Shown piece after piece: positions 45,206 to 55,882 of a DNA stretch of 64,000 nt. The notes below the pieces were generated by a model. That model did not search any database, was not told the DNA's origin, and saw only the letters and a program-made list of their open reading frames with translations. Source of the DNA: Tricholoma matsutake. Its lineage: Eukaryota > Basidiomycota > Agaricomycetes > Agaricales > Tricholomataceae. A program made the position numbers and the translations under genes. The stretch spans positions 7,006,001 through 7,070,000 of the forward strand of contig AP026546.1 of the NCBI GenBank assembly GCA_026075535.2, given 5' to 3'. Within the stretch, counting starts at the first letter, position 1. Each line of letters opens with the position of its first letter.

Positions 45206-46321
45206 CTCACTGCGAATAGAAAAATCCTGCTCCTCTACAACTTCCAACTTGATCTCCTCTGCAACCTGATCCTTTGCTTCCTCGACATCTACAAGCGCCA
45301 ACAAGTCTTGGAGGAGTTCATCTCGCCCCTCGGGGGTGAGCATGTGGATATCCTGATGATGGGGACACACTCCAGCCCTGTGCCCAGTTTCCCCACAATG
45401 GGAGCAGAGATCCAACCTACGTGCATGGCTGCAGGCTGCATCAACATCCATTGGTACTGGGACATTGACAGCTGGTGTGGGAGTTTGACGAACAGGAATG
45501 GGGTTAAGGCAGGGAAGGGTTCGATTGAAGGCGTAGGGTGCATGAGTGGTAATTGGAGCATGGAATGCAGCGTTAAACGCCACATTTGTGAGTCGGTTCT
45601 CGTCACAGAGTGAAGCAGCTTCATACCAAGCATAGATATGATTGTCCGCTGGGCACCCTTCCAACATCTGTGCAATCTGGTCCTGAATTTCTTGGTTGAG
45701 GCCCCGTCGGAACTTCACCACCACTGGTAGCCCACTCCCATATCTTGCCATGTCCACCAAATCCTTAAACTCATCGATATAATCGTCCACAGATCAACGC
45801 GCCTGGTGGTAAGAGGATGACTCAAGTTGTGTCACTGCTTGGTGGCACTCATTGAGGGGACAAAAGTGGCATACAAACTCAGCTCAAAAGTCACCCCAAG
45901 TGGAGAAAGGTAGAGAACTGAGTTCTTTAGTTTGACGCAGAATACAGTCCACATAGAGATAGGCGTGTTCAGATTTCATGTATGTGAAGGCCCAATAAAT
46001 TTTTGCAGCCTCATCAATGAATTGATGTGATTGGAGACTGATGTATAACTCACAGGAATTAAGGAAGGCACATCCCTGCGCACGTGCACCATTAAATTCA
46101 GCGGGGGGGGATGGTTTGATCTGGGCATGCTCTTTAGTGGGCACGTTTGGTGGTATGTCACTGTTGGGTGCACTTGGAGTCGCAATGGGGGGAATATTGG
46201 TCATAGGGTTAGTCTGCAGGGTCCTGACTAAGTTTTTGATCATAGATTTAAGTGAATTGATTTGCGTGTGTATTCTGGAAATGTCACTTTCAAGCGCGTC
46301 GAGGTGCTCTGATGCATCCAT
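45203..46321 (-). pseudogene. gag: B1 gag
   Basis: Starts MDASEHLDALESDISRI. The gag domain is at about 46110-45700 (PSPPAEFNGARAQG, FLNSCELYISLQ, IYWAFTYMKS). The CCHC knuckle is CSHCGETGHRAGVC (about 45380-45420). Two TGA codons (45884 and 45794) correspond to CGA in B2 (51573 and 51483). The stop at 45203-45205 overlaps the pol frame. Confidence 0.85.
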
Positions 46322-46486
46322 GTCGCTAGGGGGCACGTTTGGCAAAAATGGCAGCGCAGTAAAGGCGAGACTATCTGGAACAGTGTGTAGGGAGTCTGTG
46401 GAGCTTTGGGAAGCATTGTCCACTCCATACCTGCCTATCTTGGGCAGTGCATTCACGATTTCGGGCCTTATGAGAGAGTTTTCTAC

Positions 46487-46566
46487 TATAAGGGCAACCT
46501 CAGCCTCTAGCAAAGGGAAATCCAAAGTTAAAATTATACTACATAGTACAGGGATTGGGGACACAC
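46487..46566 (-). repeat. B1 5' LTR, distal 80 bp
   Basis: Matches the first 80 bp of the LTR at 37885. It ends in CACAC, the target duplicated by the B2 insertion. Confidence 0.95.
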
Positions 46567-46991
46567 TATAAGGGCAACCTAAGCCTCTAGCAAAGGGAAA
46601 TCTGAAGTTAAAATTATACTACATAATACAGGCATTGGGGACACACCTAGCAAAGGGAAATCCAAAGAGAAAACTCTAAGGATCCCCTTGCTGATGCCCA
46701 GTATATGTGAAGACAACAAAAATCAAATATAACCTAAAAATAGAAAAAGGCAGAGATAGGCAGATCAAGGCCGCCGAATGACATCATACCAAGGGGTATG
46801 TGTTGGAAGGGGTACTCTGCCTCTAAATATAAAAGTGTCAACATGTACAAACATGATAGCAAGGGAAAATTAGTAATAAAATCCAGAAAAATCATAGAAA
46901 ATGAAGAATAGAAGGAAATGAGGTGGGGAAAAATATAGGACGAACATAAAAAAAGGAAAAACACACAGGGCACCCCCCTAGTCCCCTTACA
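46567..46991 (-). repeat. 3' LTR of B2
   Basis: 425 bp, TGTAAGGGG...CCCTTATA on the minus strand, preceded by the same purine tract as B1. Confidence 0.95.
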
Positions 46992-47002
46992 TCACCCCCT
47001 CT

Positions 47003-50000
47003 CTAAGATGCATCGCCCTGATGCATTTGAAATCGCATACAACCAAAGTCCGTGACTTGAATGCGATGTGGTGCAGCAGTGTGCCGTCGGTGGAATTCCT
47101 TGATTAACTGAGGGGCATTTATGTCAGACTCTTCGACCCATGAGTTCTCCTCATACCCATAACCCTTCCAATGTACCAAATGCTGGAGTTTTCCTTGACA
47201 CAAACAGCTGTCCAAGATTGACTCAACTTTGTATTGGGGTTCTCCCTCGATCAATGTAGGTGGTGGTGGTGGCTGTGAATGGCATCCCAGGAATGGATCT
47301 GGGGGAGCTGGAAGCAATTTGACGACATGGAAGACGGGATAGAGTCTGGACATGGAGGCTGGGAGGCGTAGACAATAGGCATGCGTTCCAATGCACTTGA
47401 CAATGGGGAAAGGTCCCAAGAAGCGATGAGCAAGTTTCTTGGATGGACGTGTAGTGGAGACGTCACTGGAGTCAAGATAAACTTGATCACCAACCTTGTA
47501 CTGAGGGGTTGGGGAGTGGCGTTGGTTGTAAAATCGCGCCATGTCATCCTTCGCCTTTGCTAAGGCTGCCCTTGCCTCCTCCAAGCTATCCCTCATGCGT
47601 TCTGTGAACTCATTCACCATCTCGATGTGTGAGGGAGTTTGGCGAGGTTCAAATCCCATGTGTGGATGTCGTCCAGTGTCTAAGAGGAAAGGGGTCTGTT
47701 GAGTGGAAGCATGGACATGGTTGTTGTATCCAAACTCAGCCAAAGGAAGGAGATCATCCCAATCGTCCTGGCGTTCATTGACCAAGAGGCGGATGTACTG
47801 CTCCAGTTCCTGGTTGACTCGCTCTGTCTGGCCATCAGTTTGTGGGTGATAAGCAGTTGAAGCGAGGAGTTTGATCCCCAGGAGTCGGTACAGCTCACAA
47901 GTGAACTCTGCCATGAACTGAGGGCCATGATCCGAGAGGAAGGCACCAGGAAGTCCATGTAATTTCCACATGTGGTGGAGGTAGAGTCGAGTGGCACCTA
48001 GGGCACTGACAGTGGTGTGAGTGGGGATGAAGTGAGCGTGTTTTCCCACTGAGTCAACTGTGCACATCACCGCATCAAACCCATTAATTCCACCACAAAG
48101 TCGATGCTGATGACATCCCAACGACTCTCTGGAACAGGAAGAGGGTGTAGCTCACCAATAGGCTTGCGACAAGGAACCTTGGTGCATAAGCAAAGGTCAC
48201 AAGTGTGACAATACTGACCAATGAGCCGTGACATTTGTGGCCACCAATAGTTCTGTGAGGTGAGCTCCAAGGTCTTCCAGTGTCTGGGGTGGCCAGCAAT
48301 CTGTGAGTCATGGTGTTGGGATATGATGCACTGGCAAAGGTCTGGGTCATTGGGAACATAGATGTGATCCCTGAAATACAACAAGTCCTCCTTTTCAGCC
48401 CACTCTGCCGCATGTAAGGAAAGGGTGGATCCCTTCCTCAGTTCTTTAACAGCTCGGGCAACAACATCCTCATGTAAACCGCTATGGTTTGCGCAACGAA
48501 TGTCACGTAGGATGTCCCGCTCCTCGCCCTGGGGTGCGATGCCTTCCAGTGCCCGAATGGTGAACAGGTCTGGCTGCAACAGCACAATGTTTTGGTTGTC
48601 ACCGCTGCCATCCCCATGGTCTGCACGTCGGGATAGGGCATCGGTCTTCCCCATGCTGTGACCCGGATGGTGGTGCAAGGAGAAGTCGAATCTAGATAGA
48701 TACAGGGACCAATGAGCTTGACGACGGTTCAATTTCTTGGCCATCATGAAGTACTCGAGATTCTTGTGATCCGTCCAAATTTCCACCTTGTGTTGGGCAC
48801 CCTTGAGGAAGTGTCGCCACTCCTCAAGCACACGCATTATCGCCAACATCTCCTTGTCATGGATCTCATAGTTTCGCTCTACAGCACTAAGGCTTTTGGA
48901 GTAGAACGCAACAGGATGCCACTTCTGGTCCTCTGGAGACTGCTGAGACAACACGGCACCCGTCGCAAAGTCAGAACTGTCAGCTTCTACACAAAAAGGA
49001 TGCAAATCATCAGCAAAGGTAAGGATCGGAGCGGAAGTGACCATCTCCTTAAGCTTTTCAAACGCCTCCTGTTGTGCATTATCCCACCTCCATGCCTCCT
49101 TTCCTGTCAAGTCGAACAGTGGTTGTGCATGATGTGAGAAATCCTTGATAAAACGCTGATAGAAATTGATGAAGCCCAGGAAAGACTGCACCTCCTTCTT
49201 GTTCGTGGGCGTCGGCCAAGCTGTGACCCTGTTTACCTTGATAGGATCCATCTCCACTTGACCCTCCGAGATAATCAGGCCGAGGTACTCGATCTTGGTC
49301 CTTTCGAACTCGCATTTGTCCTGACAAAGGTAGAGTTTGTACCGTTGAAGTCACTCTAGGACGAGGCACGTGATGCGACAGTGCTCTTCAACTGTGTGAG
49401 TGAAGATGAGGATGTCGTCGAGATAGATGCAGACAACACCTTCGAGGATGAGGTCGTGGAAGATGTCATTCATCATGGTCTGAAAGGTGGCAGGGCTATT
49501 AGTAAGGCCAAAGAACATGACAAGCGGTTCAAAAAGACCACGGTTGGTACGAAAGGCTGCCTTCCACTCATCTCCCTCCTTTATCCTCACATTATTATAG
49601 CCTCAATGGACATCGAGCTTGGTGAAGTATTGGGCTCCATGGAGCTGGTTTACAAGTTTGGAGATGAGGGGTAGTGGGTAGCAATTTTTGACCGTGATGT
49701 TGTTGAGCCTTCTGTAGTCTTGAACCAGTTGAAGTGAGCCATCCTTCTTCTTGACAAAGAAAAAGGGAGAGGCCATGGGTGACTTCAATGGTTGAATATG
49801 TCCAGAGGCCAGGTGCTCGTCGATGAACTGGTCAAGCTGCCGTTGTTCTTCCGGAGAGAGAGGATAGACCTTGCAGGATGAAGGGGTTGTGCCGGGGGTG
49901 AGTTCGATCACATGATCCCATGGCTTGCATGCAGGAAGAGAGTCGAATGACTCCTTGGAGAACATGTCTTCAAACTCATGGAGATGAGGGAGTAAGGAGT

Positions 50001-50894
50001 TAGTAGAGGATTTAGCAGCATTGTTGTTGTGGAAGGCCTTGGCGAGGCGTTGGGATATGTTCGATGTGGCACACACCTCATGCAATGAGCGAATCGCAGT
50101 GTAGAAGATCCGATCACCCTCCTCCACTTCCTCTGGGTCCTCATCATCATCATCCGAGTCCAGCATTAGATCAGGAACCCCTTCCAATTCCACTTCAGGT
50201 ATAGGCAGGGGTCCAGCACGACACTTCTGAGTATGTCGTATTGCCGCCTTCTGTCCACGACGTTCTTGCCTGGCTTCTGTGAAACACGTCTGACAGCGGG
50301 ATGGACATTGGCTCATGGTAACCTCCCCGGTATGCCAGTCGACCTCTGGGTTATGGTCTCGAAGCCATGGATATCCCAAAATCACCTTTTGCTTTCCTAA
50401 TTGAGTGACAGCAAAAAGGGCATGCTCACTATGATCTTTGTAACGGAGAACCAGGTCTGCAACCTCTCGGATGGCACCAGCTTCATTTGGGGATCCATCC
50501 ACGTTATATACAGGTATTGGACGTGAGAGTGAGCAAGTATTTAGGCAATGTTGTTGTACCAGATGGGAATCAATGAAGAGACCAGTCGCACCAGAGTCCA
50601 GGAGCACAGAGACACCGAGTATCTGTCCAGTGTCGGTTGTCTGCAGTTCGATGGCTAGGTTTAAGGAATGTCCAGAGGGAGTGGATGCCACAATATACTT
50701 GCGTGGTAGTTTATGCTCCCATGATTTAATTTTGGGACGTGGAGTAGAAGGAGAGATGGGGAGAGCAGGTACGTCTTTAGCCAACTTCAAAGGGTCAGAG
50801 AGGGGAGCAGTCACAGAAATGGATTCATTCTCTGGGGATTCAACTGACAAGACTTCAAAGCAGTTATGGACAGGCAGTGAGGGCATACAATTCA
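47003..50894 (-). pseudogene. pol: B2 pol with chromodomain
   Basis: Order from 50894 down: protease (VSVLLDSGATGLFIDSHL), RT ([18 protein letters not shown] about 49414-49430), RNase H (VEADSSDFATGAVL), integrase finger GHPRHWKTLELTSQNYWW...CHTCDLC, core SIDFVVEL, D and E partners in FLSDHGPQF and TERVNQELEQY, and a chromodomain (VESILDSCLCQGKLQHLVHWKGY). Breaks: TGA near 49603 (B1 has TGG) and TGA near 49350 (B1 has TGG). A 10-11-bp deletion near 48087 removes ProGluSerAsn-type residues after VVEL and shifts the frame. Otherwise open for about 1290 codons. Confidence 0.9.
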
Positions 50895-52010
50895 CTCGCT
50901 GTGAATAGGAAAATCCTGCTCCTCCACAACTTCCAACTTAATCTCCTCTGCAACTTGATCCTTTGCTTCCTCAACATCTACAAGCGCCAACAAATCTTGC
51001 AGGAGTTCGTCTCGTCCCTTGGGGGTGAGCATGCGGATATCCTGACGATGGGGACACGCTCCAGCCCTGTGTCCAGGTTCCCCACAATGGTAGCAGAGAT
51101 CCAACTTATGTGCACAGCTGCGGGCTGCATCAACATCCATTGGTACTGGGACATTGATGGCTGGTGTGGGAGTTTGACGAACAGGAATGGGGTTAGGGTG
51201 GGGGAGGCTTCGATTGAAGGTGTAGGGCATATGAGTGGTAGTTGGAGCACGGAATGCAGCATTAAACGCCGCATTTGTGAGTTGGTTCTCGTCACAGAGT
51301 GAAGCAGCTTCATACCAAGCAAGGATATCATCGTCCGCTGGGCGCCCTTCCAACATCTGTGCAATCTGGTCCTGAATTTCTCAGTTGAGCCCCCATCGGA
51401 ACTTCACCACCACTGGTAACCCACTCCCATATCCTGCCATATCCACCAAATCCTTGAACTCATTGATATAGTCATCCATGGATCGACGTCCCTGGTGGTA
51501 AGCGGATGACTCAAGTCGTGTCACTGCCCGATGGTGTTCATTGAGGGGGCAGAAGTGGCGTATGAACTCAGCTCGAAAGTCACCCCAAGTGGAGAAAGGT
51601 AGAGAACCGAGTTCTTTAGTTTGACGTAGGATACGGTCCACATAGAGATAGGCGCGTTCAGATTTCATGTATGTGAAGGCCCAATAAATGTTTGCAGCCT
51701 CACCGACGAATTGATGCGACTGGAGACTAATGTATAACTCACAGGAATTAAGGAATGCACGTCCCTGCGCACGTGCACCATTAAATTCGGTGGGGGGGGA
51801 CGGTTTGATCTGGGCACGTTCCTTAGTGGATGCATTTGGCAAAACGTCATTGTTGGGTGTGCTTGGAGTCGTAAAGGGGGAACTATTGGTCATAAGGTTA
51901 GCCTGGAGGGTCCTAACAAAGTTTTCAATCATAGATTTAACCGAGTTGATTTGCGTGTGCATTCCGGAAACGTCGCTTTCAAGCACGTCGAAGCATTCTG
52001 ATGCGTCCAT
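50892..52010 (-). pseudogene. gag: B2 gag, one nonsense codon
   Basis: Starts MDASECFDVLESDVSGM. The gag domain matches B1 (FLNSCELYISLQSHQF, IYWAFTYMKSERAYLYVDRILRQ). The knuckle is CYHCGEPGHRAGAC. The only break is TGA at 51381-51383 within GLN-EIQDQ, where B1 has CAA at 45692-45694. The gag stop at 50892-50894 overlaps the -1 pol frame. Confidence 0.9.
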
Positions 52011-52176
52011 GTCGCTAGGGAGCGCATTTGGCGAAAATGGTGGTGTAATAAAGGCGAGATTATTTGGAACGGTGTGTAGGGACTCTGTGGAGCTTTGGGA
52101 AGCATCGTCCAGTCCGTACCTGCCTATCTTGGGCAGCGCGTTCGCGATTTTCGGGCCTTAGGGGAGAGTTTTCTAC

Positions 52177-52602
52177 TATAAGGGCAACCTAAGCCTCTAG
52201 CAAAGGGAAATCTGAAGTTAAAATTATACTACATAATACAGGCATTGGGGACACACCTAGCAAAGGGAAATCCAAAGAGAAAACTCTAAGGATCCCCTTG
52301 CTGATGCCCAGTATATGTGAAGACAACAAAAATCAAATGTAACCTAAAAATAGAAAAAGGTGGAGATAGGCGGATCAAGGCTGCTGAATGACATCATACC
52401 AAGGGGTATGTGTTGGAAGGGGTACTCTGCCTCTAAATATAAAAGTGTCAACATGTACAAACATGATAGCAAGGGAAAATTAGTAATAAAATCCAGAAAA
52501 ATCATAGAAAATGAAGAATAGAAGGAAATGAGGTGGGGAAAAATATAGGACGAACATAAAAAATAGGAAAAACACACAGGGCACCCCCCTAGTCCCCTTA
52601 CA
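52177..52602 (-). repeat. 5' LTR of B2
   Basis: 426 bp, nearly identical to 46567-46991. Confidence 0.95.
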
Positions 52603-52953
52603 CACACCTAGCAAAGGGAAATCCGAAGAGAAAACTCTAAGGAACCCTTTGCCGATGCCCAGTATATGTGAAGACGACAAAAATCAAATAATAACCTAAA
52701 AATAGAAAAGGCAGAGATAGGCAGATCAAGGCCGCCGAATGACATCATACCAAGGGGTAGGTGTCAGAAGGGGTGCTCCGCCTCTAAATATAAAACTGTC
52801 AACATGCACAAACATGATAGAAAGGGAAAATTAGTAATAAAATCTGGAAAAATCATAGAAAATGAAGAATAGAAGGAAATGAAGTGAGGAAAAATATAGA
52901 ATGAACATAAAAAATAGGAGAAACACACAGGGTGCCCCCCTAGTCCCCTTACA
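52603..52953 (-). repeat. B1 5' LTR, remaining 350 bp
   Basis: Continues the LTR interrupted at 46566, starting with the second CACAC and ending CCCCTTACA before the GTTAG target duplication. Confidence 0.95.
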
Positions 52954-52958
52954 GTTAG

Positions 52959-55220
52959 GACAACATAACATGAAGATGGCGTTACCAGCTGCCACCCCAA
53001 CACTATGAGCACACAGTACAGGGAACTACACAAGAGTCGATAACATATTCTGTATGGCGGCGCTCATGGACAAAATCATCAAATGCACTACGGAGGATGA
53101 GACATGACCAATAAAAATGGATCACTTCCCCGTCATGATGCAAGTTGACATTCACACATGGAAAACAACCCCGCGACCCAGATACAACTTCAGGCTAACA
53201 GACTGGCCCAAGCTGGTAAAAACACTGAAAATGAACCTTGCTAACATACCCCCACCCACAGAAATAAAGGACACACAGGAATTCAATGCCAAACTCAAAC
53301 TACTCAATGACGCAATACAAGACACCATTAGCAAACATGTCAAAATGACCAAACCGAGCCCATACGCAAAGTGATGGTGGTCAAAAGAGCTGGCAAACGA
53401 GAAGAAGCTAACACAACAACTTGGAGGGAGGGCAAGGTACCACCGCCAAAACAACCAACACCCAATCCACGAAGAATACCAGTGACAACATAATCAATAC
53501 TCAGAAAAGATACAAAAGGCAAAGGCGGAACACTGGGAGGAATGGTTGGAAGGTATAGATGAAACCGATGTATGGCAGGCAAGCAAGCTCGTCACCTCAC
53601 CACCCACTGACACAGGCAGAGTATGAACCCCGACGCTACAAATCAAGGACCAAGTGACAAAACAGGTAGTACAAGAAGCGACGGACAATGACAGCAAGGG
53701 AAAACTATTCTATGAGGCCTTCTTCCCACCAACAAACCCCACACTAACACCACCCCCAGAAGATTTCACCTACCCACCACCAAGATGGCTGTTTCAGAAC
53801 ATAGCAAACAAACAAATCCACCAAGCCATCCTCAAACTGAAGCCATTCAAAGCAAGCCAAAGTGGAACGGTACCTAACTCGATACTAATCCACACAAGAG
53901 AAGAAATCGTCCCCTTCCTCAGCCCGCTCTTTCAAGCCATAAACACCCTGAACTACTACCCAAGAGCTTGGGCAATCACGGAAACCCTGATCCTTAAGAA
54001 ACCCAGCAAACCAGACTATACAGCCCCAAATGTGTGGAGACCCATTGTCCTCTCGGATGGCATAGCACGCCTACTCAACAGTTGCCAAACCGCCGACATA
54101 GTTACCATGTGCGAACAATACAACATCCTGCCAGCAAACCACTTCAGTGCAAGACCCGGAAGAACCACCACAGACTCCATACACCTACTCACAAAGACAG
54201 TGAAGGATGCATGGCGGAAAGGCAAGGTCGCATCCATGCTTTTCCTAGACGTAAAAGGCGCATTCCCCAGCGTAGACATTAACAGACTAACCCACAACAT
54301 GAGAAAATGCGGAATACTGAAAGAATACATGGAGTGGATGAAGAGACGCCTGGAGCACAGATGAACAACACTGCTCTTCGATGATCACCAGACAGAACCC
54401 TTCCAGGGTGCTGAATGGCCTAGACCAAGGAGACCCGTTCTCAGCAATATGTTACCTCCTCTACAATGCTGACATATTAAAAATCCCAGACATCAAAAAC
54501 GGAGAACGAGTGCTACTATTCGTGGATGATGTGGCCTTAGTAACCATGGGCAAAGACTTCTCAGAGACCCATGAGAAGATACGCAATATCATGAATCGCA
54601 CGGGTGGCATCTTTGACTGGGCAGCTTTGCACAACTGCAAATTTGGCATAGGGAAGTTCCAACTACTGGACATTGCAAGGAAACTAGCGCCCCACCCCAT
54701 CAATCCCAGAAAAAAAATCCCAATACTGTGGAAGGCACTAATCCTAGGCACCCAGCGCATCCCATCTAAAGATACAGCAAAATTCCTGGGAGTAACCATC
54801 GACAACATGCTGAACTGGAAGGCGCAATGTGCTGTGGCACTTGCCAAAGGACAGGACTGACTCATACAGTTCAACAGAATCGCACAAACAACCCATGGTA
54901 TTCACGCTAAGTATTTCCACCAACTCTACCTGGCAATAGCCATACCCCGCATGCTTTATGCCGCTGACATTTTCCTCACACCACACCAGAACATAGGGAA
55001 GCAAACAAAAATTGGAAAGACAAAGTGAGCAATCATCAACAAACTAGCCTCCATACAACGACGGGCAGCAATCCTGATAATGGGAGCCATGAGAACCACT
55101 GCAACAGACGTAGCGGAAATCCTAGCTGACCTACTCCCCTTACACCTCCTGATAGATAAGCACAGACACAGGGCAGCAATACGACTGGCAACACTCAGCC
55201 TATTCAGTAGAAATCCATGA
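52959..55220 (+). pseudogene. Tad-like LINE ORF2, RT part after the B1 insertion
   Basis: The frame joins exactly to the endonuclease half at 37884. Signatures: NYTRVDNIF and MDHFPVMMQVD (end of endonuclease), FKASQSGTVPNSIL, WAITETLILKKPSKPDY, SARPGRTTTDSIHLL, MLFLDVKGAFPSVD, GLDQGDPFSAICYLLYN and FVDDVALVT (catalytic motif, about 54515-54540), then a thumb region FLGVTID and IQRRAAILIMGAMRTT. Premature stops are all TGA: 53006, 53105, 53372, 53483, 53624, 54362, 54858, 55026, 55218. One single-base frameshift lies near 54400. The C-terminus fades at about 55220, so the element is 3'-truncated or its end is unresolved. Confidence 0.85.
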
Positions 55221-55882
55221 TACATCCATCCAGCAGATTTCTGCAAAACGACGATAGATCCATCAGTAGTGGATTGGGCCCATAGCAGGAAAGACTCGTG
55301 TGGGCCAAGGGTGTGATGCATCCATGTGGGCCCAGTATACAGATTCACTGCCAGTGATGATTCTTCCCAGTGGTAATTGCTGAAAGCAGTAACATCTGAC
55401 TCATGGCGCTGGCTAGCACGGTCACCATTTTACTACATGGCACCGGCGATGATTATTACCAGTGGTAATTGCTTGATCCGTGTGGGCCCAGTGAATAGAA
55501 TTATAGCACCAGCAGCAACAATCGCTGCCAGTAATTGCTAGAAAAATATGGTCTACCCTTCACGGGCGATCATTCTCACCGCCGGTAATTACTGAAAAGA
55601 TTGTAATTGCCAAAAAATGGTGCCAGCTAGCACAGTTGACATATACATTAAGCAAAACAAAAGAAGTTGCTAGTGATAATTTTATGATGTCCTTGGTAAA
55701 GAATTCATCATTGTCCTGCACTTCTGCTGCATTAATTGGGCCATCTGGCACATTGCCTCATCAAGGGTGGCAAGCTGCCAGTGAAGGGCATGGTTTACTG
55801 CAATGTTGGACTTCACCGTCTTGACGGCCTCACGGTAGCTGTGTTCAACAGCATCAGAATAAGTCAAAATCTCCTACAATCA
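55221..55882. repeat. GGGCCC-containing and GGTAATT repeat cluster (left flank of divergent genes)
   Basis: GTGGGCCCA-type words occur at about 55297, 55330 and 55484. Degenerate copies of a GCGATNATT...CC-GTGGTAATTGCT unit occur at about 55344-55380, 55442-55475, 55515-55545 and 55563-55600. No gene is seen apart from the end of the repeat-protein frame at 55883. Confidence 0.6.

Larger units (their letters stand above)
46567..52602 (-). mobile_element. Chromovirus B2, inserted in the 5' LTR of B1
   Basis: 6036 bp with the target duplication CACAC (46562-46566 and 52603-52607). LTRs at 46567-46991 and 52177-52602 differ by only a handful of bases, so it is younger than B1. Orientation is minus. 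It belongs to the same family as B1 across its whole length. Defects are one 10-11-bp deletion in integrase and a few nonsense codons. Confidence 0.95.
37885..52953 (-). mobile_element. Chromovirus B1, host of three nested insertions
   Basis: Flanked by GTTAG (37880-37884 and 52954-52958). The terminal sequences TGTAAGGG and CCCTTATA are near-inverted. Removing the three insertions (B2, the hAT element and the small LTR element with their duplications) leaves about 6.05 kb, matching the 6036 bp of B2. Orientation is minus. The 3' LTR is 37885-38309; the 5' LTR is split into 46487-46566 and 52603-52953. Coding segments are decayed by stops and small changes. Confidence 0.95.

Noticed and set aside
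2015..55220. TGA read as a sense codon (alternative genetic code)
   Set aside because: At sites where B1 has TGA, B2 has CGA or CAA, and many other TGA sites are plausible Arg positions. A TGA-to-Trp code would not explain these, and natural TGA stops end intact frames such as gag.
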